Shown piece after piece: positions 1-7,138 of a stretch of 10,047 nt of DNA. Below the pieces are notes generated by a model, which was not told where the DNA came from, searched no databases, and worked only from the letters and a program-made list of their open reading frames with translations. The position numbers and the translations under genes were made by a program. Position 1 is the stretch's first letter. The number at the start of each line of letters is the position of its first letter. The stretch is from Oligoflexia bacterium (GTDB lineage: Bacteria; Bdellovibrionota; UBA1018; CAIMNF01): NCBI GenBank assembly GCA_903858975.1, contig CAIOKW010000022.1, forward strand, positions 1 to 10,047. The letters are read 5' to 3'.

Positions 1-1785
1 ATAATTTAGGCTTCCAATTTGGTCAGTCGCCAACATGACTATGTTAGCATTCACAATCGGAGAACCGTTCACACTTCTTGGCAAAAGTAATGAGTCGTCC
101 CCTCCGCTTATTGGAGGGGAATAGTAAACGCTCGAATCAGGCAAAATCACATTTTCAGAACCCTGAACCGATTCAAGCCTTACACTGACCACTGAATAAC
201 CTTCATTTAAGGGTGAAAGTATTGGTGCAGATGATCCATGCAGGCTCAGTGAGGTTCCGAGAGTTAAATCGTAAGAAAACGGGCCATTATCAAAAAATAA
301 ACCTGGGTTAACATAATTGATGTTTGGAGAATCCAAGGTTTTTTGAAAAGTCCTCGGAGCATCATTTGAGGCGAGATCCGCCACATCCATCTGCAAAATA
401 ACAGAGTCGCGTAAAACGGGGTCACTGTTATTAAGATTTCCGCTTGAGAAAACCGCATAATAAACCTGGCATGAGGTACCTGACCCCAAGGTAAGCGGCA
501 TTGTGTTTCCTGCTACACCATCGAAGGGGCAAGCTCTCGAAAGCTTTCTAATGGTTCCCGTACTCGTAATCGAAGCGTAATTTTGATCAAGTTTATTATC
601 CTCTGCCACAAACAGGTTACCCGCTGAATCGACAGTGATAGCAGAGGGTGCGTTGAAGCTTGCTCGCTGACCAAATCCATCGACAATCGCTGCGCCACCT
701 GCTGCGCCCGCAATCGTCTTTGCAACCAAATCACCATTCGAATCTTGAGCAAGAATCTGAATATTTTTTTGTCCTTTTAACGCCAGGTAAACACTTCCTG
801 CTCCATCGACCGCAACACCCTGGATACCGGGTAAATCAAGAAATGATTGATACGAAACCAAATTAGAATCAAAAACTAAAAGTCGATCGCCCATTGAATC
901 AGCAACATAGACCTGGCCTAGATTGTCAACTGCGATTCCTTCTGGGTTACCGTTTTCTCCATTTGAGCCTGTCAGCTCATAAAGTATCTTTGAGTTATTA
1001 TTGGAATCTCTAAAATAAGTTCCATCAGAATGAAGTTTTAATATGTAACCTGAATCGACATCCAGCTTAGTTGCTACATATAAATTATCGGATTGATCAA
1101 GCGCAACCGCCATGGGCTGTCCGACTCCGCTATACATTTGGATTTGCTGATTACCTGCAGAACTACCATCGAGCGCAATTTTATGGATCGACGATTGATC
1201 AGCAACATACAAGTACCCATTCTTGATCGCAATTCCGTTTGGATCAGTGAAGTCACCACCGAGTACGCAATCGATCCGGCCACTTGAATCAAAACAATCG
1301 TAGCCTACTCCAGCTGCATTCCACTTTTTGACTAGTCCTTGATCATAATCAAGAGCATAGACATTCCCATCATCATCAACTGCAACGCCTCGCGGGGAGT
1401 CGACGCCACTTGCAAAGGTACTGACTTGGTAGGGCTCAGGGCCGGGAACCATTTCAAGCTGCGCCTGAGGCATTCCCAAAATTTGCGCTTTTGAACTGAC
1501 TGCCTCCCTCATCAAAGGTTGAATCTGGGCGATTCGTCCAACATCCGCACGAACTTCCACGGAATAAAGGTTCGTTGTGCCTGGGACGAGTGCCGGAGTA
1601 CCTATCACTACTGGAGAAGGGGCATTTGGCACTGCTCCATTATCTGTACATTGAGTTAATCTCGGGCTCGCAAGCGGCCACAGGTCTACCACTTGATCGC
1701 CCTGGAGATCTGGAATCATTGCCTCTGCAATAATTAAAGGTTCACCCGCATCGCCTGGTCCACTTGGATTGTTAATATAATTCAT
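1..1785 (-). CDS. C-terminal part of an interrupted NHL-repeat lipoprotein (partial, runs off the left edge)
   Basis: The minus-strand frame is open from base 1809, just after an in-frame TGA, to base 1, so the true end lies outside the window. It is the same frame as the N-terminal fragment at 1810-2211, and the two very probably made one protein. If it is now translated on its own, the first good start is ATG at 1785, preceded by GGTGAG with a 6-base gap. In order it shows: a segment like the upstream paralog (IIAEAMIPDLQGDQ against IMAEATIPNLSGDQ, then a shared Cys); an NLYSVEV motif also in the paralog; six NHL-type blades (bases 1401-541) with cores such as RGVAVDDDGNVYALD and EGIAVDNLGQVYVAD; then a module with a CQVYYAV motif matching CYIYFAV in the paralog. 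NHL propellers usually bind protein, RNA or other ligands; the ligand here is unknown. Alone, this piece has no signal peptide and would stay in the cytoplasm. The frame and the domains are read directly; function is open. Confidence 0.75.
   Translation of the reverse strand, partial: MNYINNPSGPGDAGEPLIIAEAMIPDLQGDQVVDLWPLASPRLTQCTDNGAVPNAPSPVVIGTPALVPGTTNLYSVEVRADVGRIAQIQPLMREAVSSKAQILGMPQAQLEMVPGPEPYQVSTFASGVDSPRGVAVDDDGNVYALDYDQGLVKKWNAAGVGYDCFDSSGRIDCVLGGDFTDPNGIAIKNGYLYVADQSSIHKIALDGSSAGNQQIQMYSGVGQPMAVALDQSDNLYVATKLDVDSGYILKLHSDGTYFRDSNNNSKILYELTGSNGENGNPEGIAVDNLGQVYVADSMGDRLLVFDSNLVSYQSFLDLPGIQGVAVDGAGSVYLALKGQKNIQILAQDSNGDLVAKTIAGAAGGAAIVDGFGQRASFNAPSAITVDSAGNLFVAEDNKLDQNYASITSTGTIRKLSRACPFDGVAGNTMPLTLGSGTSCQVYYAVFSSGNLNNSDPVLRDSVILQMDVADLASNDAPRTFQKTLDSPNINYVNPGLFFDNGPFSYDLTLGTSLSLHGSSAPILSPLNEGYSVVSVRLESVQGSENVILPDSSVYYSPPISGGDDSLLLPRSVNGSPIVNANIVMLATDQIGSLNY
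541..1401 (-). repeat. Six NHL beta-propeller blades (protein-level repeat)
   Basis: Six diverged copies of an NHL-like blade can be read in the minus frame, at about 1401-1321, 1248-1177, 1122-1033, 948-871, 831-751 and 654-541. Each has the pattern P-x-G-(I/V)-A-(V/I)-D-x-x-G-x-(L/V)-(Y/F)-V-A-(D/E), followed after some residues by a hydrophobic strand such as HKI or LVF. The last copy has the fuller run DGFGQRASFNAPSAITVD just before and within it, typical of NHL repeats in extracellular proteins. Six blades would close one propeller. The DNA copies are too diverged to count as recent nucleotide repeats. Confidence 0.75.
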
Positions 1786-1809
1786 GGCTAGCTCACCAGA
1801 ATAAGGAGG

Positions 1810-1812
1810 TCA
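1810..1812 (-). other. In-frame TGA interrupting a lipoprotein gene
   Basis: The codon order on the minus strand is GTC TGA CCT CCT TAT TCT GGT GAG, with the frame open on both sides (back to 2211 and on to base 1). Just after the stop, PYSGELAMNY aligns with PFAGEDPFNY of the upstream paralog, so the codons before ATG 1785 look ancestral coding sequence. The stop is followed by C, a context known in E. coli to be leaky for UGA. No clear selenocysteine hairpin follows. Candidate explanations are a nonsense mutation, a sequence error, readthrough, or a split gene with restart at 1785. Confidence 0.85.
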
Positions 1813-2211
1813 GACACCCACATTCTTCACCGGATCAAAGTACAGGGACATGATCGTGATTCTTCGGTTTCGCCCCGTAGGCACCATGAGCTCTACTTCG
1901 GTTTGCCCTGAATTTGAGGCCGAAATCACAACCGCGCTATCTTTACTCAGCCGAAGGCACTCAACATCTCCTCGGATTATAGGAATACCATCGCCCTCGA
2001 CGTTAATCAGGTAATAAGCATAGTTCGGATCTTGCGCTTTTTGCGTAGCCTTACCATTTGAGGAACGTTTAAGACTTTGAACCGTTTTGCTATCAATGAC
2101 GATTCGGGCGCTACCTGAAGAGGATCGTTGACTGAGGGAGCAGCCTGAGGATGAAAATGCAATCCCAAGTGCTAGCGATAATGATGAAATCAAATTCCAT
2201 TGAATCCTCAT
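1810..2211 (-). pseudogene. N-terminal fragment of the NHL-repeat lipoprotein, cut by an in-frame TGA
   Basis: This is a 133-residue reading from ATG at 2211 to TGA at 1812-1810. The ATG overlaps the upstream lipoprotein's TGA as ATGA, so translational coupling is likely; no clear Shine-Dalgarno is seen. A TTG at 2235 would add eight residues (MDRKDWFP) ahead of the signal peptide and is less likely. Residues 1-23 form a lipoprotein signal ending SSSG, and Cys24 begins CSLSQR, exactly as in the upstream paralog. Ser at +2 predicts outer-membrane sorting by Lol. Residues about 66-125 match the paralog: YYLINVEGDGI against YYLIDVEGEGI, and VELMVPTGRNRRI against VEFLVPVGKNRTV. One more Cys, at residue 85, is conserved. 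In the paralog the protein continues without a break, and here homology resumes right after the stop in the same frame. I therefore read it as the front part of a gene broken by one codon, although a short secreted lipoprotein could still be made. Confidence 0.7.
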
Positions 2212-4418
2212 TGGGAACCAATCTTTTCGGTCCAAATCGCCTGCGTCGCTGGAAAAGCTTTAACTCCCACACCCGCTGACTCCAAAGTATCAATAAGAAT
2301 CTGCGCTTGGATATTGGTCGCGATCGCTGATGGAAATGTAAAAGTCTGGAAATAATTATATGGAACGGAGCAGATAAGAGTCTGCAACGTATTCATATTT
2401 GAAGTTACAGAAATAATAGTCCCCGAATCAAAACCGTTTAATAACGGTTTTCCTTGGTACTCAAGATCGATCTTCGCGTCGGTATTCTGACTCGTTAATG
2501 AAAAAGGGCCTGGGTAATAATTGGACCAAGGTCCATTCAAATCGGACCTGGTTCTTAATCTAATTTTCACATCGCTAAATTTAATTGGGTGCGCATCAAA
2601 AAGTTCACGCTGATACACTCTTTGGCCTGGACTTAATGGATCTACTCCCTCTAAGACCATTTCGACATGAGTCACGAGGCCATGACCAAGAGATCGCTCA
2701 ACCAAGAGTTTATCAATGGAATAAGCATGTCCATAGGCATAGTCACTCCAATCGGCAATCGCGGTAGATGGCCTGAGCACGAAATCATGCGAACCATCAC
2801 TGCCATCACGTGAAACACTTACAATTACTGGGTTCGGACTGGGGGCGGTCGAAGCAGAAAAAGGCAAATTGGCCATTCCAAAAGGTGCAGTGTTCACCAC
2901 TGATTGCCGTAAGGTCAACGTTCCAGTCGGTGTTCCACTATCATAATAAAGCGGACCGTACACTTGATGACTATTGCCACTCACTGCCCTATAACCGCCT
3001 GGTAGCGTTAGCTTACGCTGAATCAAAGGTAATCGACCTGTATCGGCTGGGTCGCCTAAATGTAATTCAACGGCGACTTGGTCGCTTCCTGAAACCAAAC
3101 TATTGGCTTCATAGACAGCAAAATAAATGTAGCAATATCCGCCATTAGGTAAAGTCAGTCGACTTGCACCATTAGTATTCATTGGACAAGGAGAAGGCGC
3201 TGTTGCCGGCGGCACCACCGCACTGACTTCAGCTGGGGATCCCGAAGGACTCGGACTTATAAAAGCATGAAGTGGAAAAACGGAATCTGGGTCCATTGGT
3301 TCAATGGCGACATTGGCGACTGCAGTTACTTTGACTGAATACAAATTAGAATACACAACCCCACCAGAGCTATACCGAATTGGTGTCGAATCCACGGTCA
3401 CATGCGGCAGCCCCAGTTTTTGAATGGAAACGCTCCTTGAAATTTGATTGCTCAAAGCCCCGGGGTTTAAATAATAATTCAGAGTATGAGAAATCGTGTC
3501 ACCGCCTGGATGAGCCCCACCATAATAGTAAGTGGCGCCTTGGCTGAAAAAGTGAAATTCATCTAGGTTAGGAGCAAGAGGCGCCCCCGTTGCAAACCAC
3601 GACAGGTTATTTAATTGACCGGTAGAGGGCGCACCCATGGTTCCACTAAAAATTCCTGTAAATGCGTAGAGGCCAGTTGTGCTGATATTTCTCAATTGAC
3701 CCGTGAACCGCGCAACAAAACTTGAGTTAGGAGTAGGATCATCCCAGATTCGTATGACTCCAGCACCCGCATCGGGATGATAATTCGAAATCTCTACTTC
3801 GCCATTGGATATCGTGTCCTGAGAAGGATTGATGCCACACTGATTCGCCATGGATATTGCTGCGGACTTTTCAATTAAGGAAATACTTTGGTCCCCACTC
3901 AAATTAGGAATGGTTGCCTCGGCCATGATGTAAGGCCCGGCCGTAACCATAGGCTTCGGTTGTGCTCTCCCCCAATAATTAAATGGATCTTCTCCAGCAA
4001 ATGGAAGTACACTCCCATCAAAGTCGATTCGATAAATCCGAACCGTACGGTTTTTACCAACCGGCACCAAAAACTCTACCGAATCATCTTGAGGACCATT
4101 TAGGGCAGAGACCAAAACAGATGCTCCGTCATGATTGGCAGAAAAACACTTATCCCCTAGAAGCATGTCGCGCCGGATTCCCTCACCCTCCACATCGATT
4201 AAATAATAAGATTTTGCAGTAGGAGGTGGAAGCGCAACTCCATTTGAATCTGAAAGAATACTACTTAATCTGGATGATCCACCCTGTGCTGAGCGAGTGT
4301 TCAACTGAACTCTAGCAAGATTCGTCTGATCTCTTTGCGAAAGTGAACACGCCTGCAAAGCTACCATCAGTAGCAATGCCCACCCTTTCGTGATTATAGC
4401 GTGATACCCCTTTTGCAT
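2208..4418 (-). CDS. Large outer-membrane lipoprotein of unknown function (736 aa)
   Basis: The start is ATG at 4418, with an AAGGGA stretch just upstream. Residues 1-23 form a signal peptide with a clear lipobox, LQAC. Cys24 is the predicted lipidation site, and Ser at +2 predicts sorting to the outer membrane. A linker of about 40 residues rich in Ser and Asn follows, then a compact domain (about 70-195) with YYLIDVEGEGI, VEFLVPVGKNRTV and AEATIPNLSGDQ and two cysteines (91 and 194) that could pair. The centre (about 200-340) is rich in Gly, Tyr, Ser and Asn and I do not recognise it. Further on come NLYSVKV (about 358), a CP..CYIYFAV module (about 411-435) and a beta-rich tail. The N-terminal domain and the NLYSV and CYIYFAV parts recur in the next gene, which carries NHL blades in place of the central region. 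The gene lies 9 bases after the FecR-domain gene and overlaps the next by ATGA, so the three are probably one operon. No enzyme motif is seen. Surface adhesion or binding is possible, but is a guess. Confidence 0.9.
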   Translation of the reverse strand: MQKGYHAIITKGWALLLMVALQACSLSQRDQTNLARVQLNTRSAQGGSSRLSSILSDSNGVALPPPTAKSYYLIDVEGEGIRRDMLLGDKCFSANHDGASVLVSALNGPQDDSVEFLVPVGKNRTVRIYRIDFDGSVLPFAGEDPFNYWGRAQPKPMVTAGPYIMAEATIPNLSGDQSISLIEKSAAISMANQCGINPSQDTISNGEVEISNYHPDAGAGVIRIWDDPTPNSSFVARFTGQLRNISTTGLYAFTGIFSGTMGAPSTGQLNNLSWFATGAPLAPNLDEFHFFSQGATYYYGGAHPGGDTISHTLNYYLNPGALSNQISRSVSIQKLGLPHVTVDSTPIRYSSGGVVYSNLYSVKVTAVANVAIEPMDPDSVFPLHAFISPSPSGSPAEVSAVVPPATAPSPCPMNTNGASRLTLPNGGYCYIYFAVYEANSLVSGSDQVAVELHLGDPADTGRLPLIQRKLTLPGGYRAVSGNSHQVYGPLYYDSGTPTGTLTLRQSVVNTAPFGMANLPFSASTAPSPNPVIVSVSRDGSDGSHDFVLRPSTAIADWSDYAYGHAYSIDKLLVERSLGHGLVTHVEMVLEGVDPLSPGQRVYQRELFDAHPIKFSDVKIRLRTRSDLNGPWSNYYPGPFSLTSQNTDAKIDLEYQGKPLLNGFDSGTIISVTSNMNTLQTLICSVPYNYFQTFTFPSAIATNIQAQILIDTLESAGVGVKAFPATQAIWTEKIGSQ

Positions 4419-4427
4419 ATTTCCCTT

Positions 4428-5495
4428 TTATCGATGAAAAATAACTCGCAGCTTTGCAAGTGGGCGATTAAACCCTGGATTAAAATTACCATTAAAACTG
4501 GGCTCAGCGTGAAACGATCCCGGAATCCCGAGCTCTCCCGCTTTTGGAATCACGACATCAGGTCGGTTTTTCACCATGTCCTGAATCGCTGCCATCGTAT
4601 CGGCGCCTGAAATCGAAATGGGGGCACCCGATGAGGCTCCCATGCCCGCAATCGCCGAACCTTTTGCGCCATCTTTTACTTCTTGTTCAACCACTACGGC
4701 CTTTACAAAGGTGGTGTCTTTCATTTTCATGTCTGTCACAACCGATTTCATCTCTTCGACACTCACGGTTTCAACTTTTTCAATTTTCGGCGGTGCTACT
4801 GGCTCAATACTCGCAACTGCTCTTGAAGCCTCTTTTTCCTTTGGAAGGTCAAGCGTCGTTGTTAACTTTTGCCCAGGTAAAACGGCTTGTGGTTTAGCGG
4901 CAGGCGCAGGAGCACCCGAACTCGTATTCTTGGCGACCTCTACTTTTCCTTCGGTCACCACGACCTGTGTTTTCATCACATCCGGTTTTTGCTTCTTGGC
5001 TTCAGGATCGGTATTGCCACCCTCTGAACTCGCAATGTCGCTCGTGACGTAAAATTCAGTTCCACGGACACCCATGGTCGCAGCTCGTGTACGAAGGCGA
5101 AACTTACCCATTGGACCGATCTTTTGATTGATCGCAGCCCGTACTTTTCCATAACCTAAAAGGAGCTCCACTTGGCGCTCCTCGGGCTTCGATTTAGGCT
5201 CGTATTTTTCCACTTTAAACAGTGAGCTCTGGCCAATATCCATGATCGACTGATCATGAAATAGAATTTTGACGCTGCCGTCGCTCGCAGTGTTGATGAG
5301 GTCTTTTTTATGGATAGAATCGCCTGCTTTTAAATAACGAAGCTTTGAGAGTTCTGATTTTTCGGCTCCATCGACACGCGCCATCACCATTCCGTTGACG
5401 CTCACGACTTTCCCGACCACATCATCTGCAAAAGATTGAAATGAATGAAAAATAAGGGCGAAAAATAAAAAACCAAACTGAATACCCCTTTTCAT
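4428..5495 (-). CDS. Secreted FecR-domain protein (355 aa)
   Basis: ATG at 5495 is preferred because AAGGAAGG (5512-5505) sits 9 bases upstream. The longer GTG start at 5504 adds only three residues and would touch that Shine-Dalgarno. Residues 1-23 form a signal peptide with likely cleavage after SFA, before DD. Residues about 25-150 match the periplasmic FecR domain: GKVVSVNGMVMARV, then a stretch with LKAGDSI, DGSVKILFHDQS and RLRTRAATMGVRGTEFYV, then EGKVEV at about 182. A flexible Ala-, Pro- and Lys-rich region follows (about 190-290), then a Gly- and Asn-rich tail ending LRVIFHR. Classical FecR relays iron-siderophore signals through an inner-membrane anchor to a sigma factor. Here there is no transmembrane anchor after cleavage and no sigma gene beside it, so this belongs with the stand-alone FecR-domain proteins of unclear role. 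It is first in the left cluster and divergent from a TPR-barrel gene, so a periplasmic partner role in that system is plausible. Confidence 0.9.
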   Translation of the reverse strand: MKRGIQFGFLFFALIFHSFQSFADDVVGKVVSVNGMVMARVDGAEKSELSKLRYLKAGDSIHKKDLINTASDGSVKILFHDQSIMDIGQSSLFKVEKYEPKSKPEERQVELLLGYGKVRAAINQKIGPMGKFRLRTRAATMGVRGTEFYVTSDIASSEGGNTDPEAKKQKPDVMKTQVVVTEGKVEVAKNTSSGAPAPAAKPQAVLPGQKLTTTLDLPKEKEASRAVASIEPVAPPKIEKVETVSVEEMKSVVTDMKMKDTTFVKAVVVEQEVKDGAKGSAIAGMGASSGAPISISGADTMAAIQDMVKNRPDVVIPKAGELGIPGSFHAEPSFNGNFNPGFNRPLAKLRVIFHR

Positions 5496-5530
5496 TTCCT
5501 TCACCCTTCCTTACTCTTAAGCTTATCGGC
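5496..5530. promoter_or_regulatory. Short divergent intergenic gap with the FecR-gene ribosome binding site
   Basis: Only 35 bases separate the FecR-gene start (minus) from the TPR-barrel start (plus). The gap holds AAGGAAGG on the minus strand (5512-5505), a good ribosome binding site for ATG 5495. There is too little room for two promoters, so at least one must lie inside the opposite coding region. A perfect TTGACA lies on the minus strand at 5557-5552, inside the start of the plus gene, but no matching -10 box is seen at 16-18 bases. No promoter is claimed. Confidence 0.4.
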
Positions 5531-7135
5531 ATGAAACCATCAAAACAAGAGTGTCAAATCCGACGCATCCGCAATATTTTTTTCTACCTTTATGCGTGTT
5601 TACTCGCATATAACGCCCATGGGGACATCCTAAAAGCCCATGAGCCCAAGTACGCCTTAGCTGTTCTCGCCTATAATGATAAAAAATACGATGAGTCCTT
5701 AAGAATCTTAAATGAACTCTTAAAAGAGTCCCCGGGCTTAGTTGAGTTTTTAGAGCTGAAGGCCCTGGCTCTGAAATCCTCTAAGGACGACGTAGAGAGC
5801 GCGAAGACCTACCAGGCTCTGATTGATGCGAAGACGGCTGCGAACGCACCGAAAAAGGAAATTGCGCCTTACGAGTTCGAGCTCGGTGTGAATTATTTCC
5901 GCGCAAAGGATTGGAACAAGGCTGAGCCTCATCTTCTTTCCGCCCTGGAACAAGACTTTAACCCGAGCGCAACCGAGTTTTTCTTAGGGATGATCTACTT
6001 TCAAACCGGAAGGTATGCCAATGCCATCCAGCACTTCAAGGTGGCGGCAAGATCAAACATTGAGGACCTTTCGGCTCCAGCGGCCTTCTACCTAGGACAG
6101 AGCTACTTGAAAAACGGTGAGGGCGCTGCCGCAACGGGTGCCTTCATTAGTGCAAAACTGCTTTCAAAGGACCTAGTGGAGAAATCGCCAACCGCAAAGA
6201 ACATTTTTGAAGCATGTGAGCAGATTCTTTCACCTTTAGATCATTCTCAAAAGTTCGGAACGGTATCTCTCGGCCTCGGATATGATTCAAACGTTCAAGC
6301 ACTTCCTGATCAAACGGAGGGAACTTTAAATATTAATAAAAGTACCTTGAAGACGCTGATTCAGGCAGGAATCGGGATCATGAGTTCTCCCACTGAAACC
6401 TTTCAATGGGTTCCGAGCTATCGCCTTTCCTATAATAAAAACTTTAACTCAGATACTCGTGAAGGCGAGTTCTTTACTCAGGACGCTTCGATCTACCTTA
6501 ACCACAGGCCGCTTGATCCCTCCAGTTTTGGATTCAAATTAGATCTCAGTCATACCTTTCAAAATCAGTTTGATACGAATAGTAATTCGTCCTCTACTTT
6601 TCGCCAATTTAGTCTGAACGCTGATCTAGATGCTTATTACCGTACCTCAATCACTAAAGACATCTCGGGCTACTTCGAGCTTGGCGCTGGCCCGCAAAAG
6701 TATTTTGCCGATTCAAGCCTGACTGACCATGAAAAGCGATCTGGATTTGCCTCTCACTTCAGGGCCATGATCTCTCATTCCTCAATCAGCCGTTTTTTCA
6801 CGCCCTCCATCTCAGTGATGTTATCGGGAATCGATTCAGGCGGGAGTGATTTCAGTTCGGGATCTCATGCTTTGTCTTTACAAAACAGTCTCAACTTCAG
6901 TGACGAAACGAAGGGCTATGCATCGTTCTCTATTTCACAAACCAAATATCCCAATCGACAATCGGGATCACGAGAAGACCAGGACTACACTTTAGCCCTT
7001 CAGATTCAACATCAACTGAATCCAAAGTGGAGCCTGGGAAGTGATGCATCTCTTTCTAGAAATACTTCGAATATTTCAGAATACCAATATTCCCGTTGGA
7101 CGCTTTCAACGGGCGTAACTTATTCATTTTATTGA
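5531..7135 (+). CDS. TPR and outer-membrane beta-barrel protein, Slam-like layout (534 aa)
   Basis: The start is ATG at 5531; no strong Shine-Dalgarno is seen, but no other start lies ahead of the signal peptide. Residues 1-31 look like a Sec signal: a basic stretch (QIRRIR), a hydrophobic core NIFFYLYACLLAY, then AHG. Residues about 40-210 hold helical TPR units, the clearest being YALAVLAYNDKKYDESLRIL, APYEFELGVNYFRAKDWNKA and ATEFFLGMIYFQTGRYANAI. From about 241 the protein becomes amphipathic beta strands, opening with VSLGLGYDSNV and ending TGVTYSFY, a C-terminal aromatic signal of the kind read by the BAM machinery. About 290 barrel residues would suit roughly 14 strands. N-terminal TPRs plus a C-terminal barrel is the arrangement of Slam (DUF560) proteins, which move lipoproteins to the cell surface, and of some polysaccharide exporters such as PelB-type proteins. 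The divergent neighbours are two large lipoproteins and a FecR protein, which favours a lipoprotein role, but family membership was not tested. Confidence 0.85.
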   Translation: MKPSKQECQIRRIRNIFFYLYACLLAYNAHGDILKAHEPKYALAVLAYNDKKYDESLRILNELLKESPGLVEFLELKALALKSSKDDVESAKTYQALIDAKTAANAPKKEIAPYEFELGVNYFRAKDWNKAEPHLLSALEQDFNPSATEFFLGMIYFQTGRYANAIQHFKVAARSNIEDLSAPAAFYLGQSYLKNGEGAAATGAFISAKLLSKDLVEKSPTAKNIFEACEQILSPLDHSQKFGTVSLGLGYDSNVQALPDQTEGTLNINKSTLKTLIQAGIGIMSSPTETFQWVPSYRLSYNKNFNSDTREGEFFTQDASIYLNHRPLDPSSFGFKLDLSHTFQNQFDTNSNSSSTFRQFSLNADLDAYYRTSITKDISGYFELGAGPQKYFADSSLTDHEKRSGFASHFRAMISHSSISRFFTPSISVMLSGIDSGGSDFSSGSHALSLQNSLNFSDETKGYASFSISQTKYPNRQSGSREDQDYTLALQIQHQLNPKWSLGSDASLSRNTSNISEYQYSRWTLSTGVTYSFY

Positions 7136-7138
7136 ATT

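Noticed and set aside
541..1401. Tandem DNA repeat or CRISPR-like array suggested by recurring GTTGC and ACATA motifs.
   Set aside because: The recurrence comes from the protein motif YVA(D/T) in the NHL blades. Spacing and bases vary as expected for coding repeats.
1801..1812. A perfect plus-strand Shine-Dalgarno, TAAGGAGGT, which on the minus-strand message reads ACCUCCUUA, the same as the 3' tail of 16S rRNA, overlapping the in-frame stop.
   Set aside because: No ATG, GTG or TTG with an open frame follows at a useful distance on the plus strand, and no partner for anti-Shine-Dalgarno pairing is evident. A nine-base match by chance is possible.
1786..1812. Selenocysteine insertion at the in-frame TGA.
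   Set aside because: The downstream bases do not form a convincing bacterial SECIS hairpin, the paralog has no Cys or Sec at this point, and no redox motif surrounds it.
4618..5052. Long plus-strand reading frame opposite the FecR-domain gene (144 codons), and a second one at 4544-4897.
   Set aside because: Both are Ser/Thr/Phe-rich or Leu/Pro-rich shadows of the Ala-, Lys- and Glu-rich antisense gene, which has a signal peptide and a recognisable domain.
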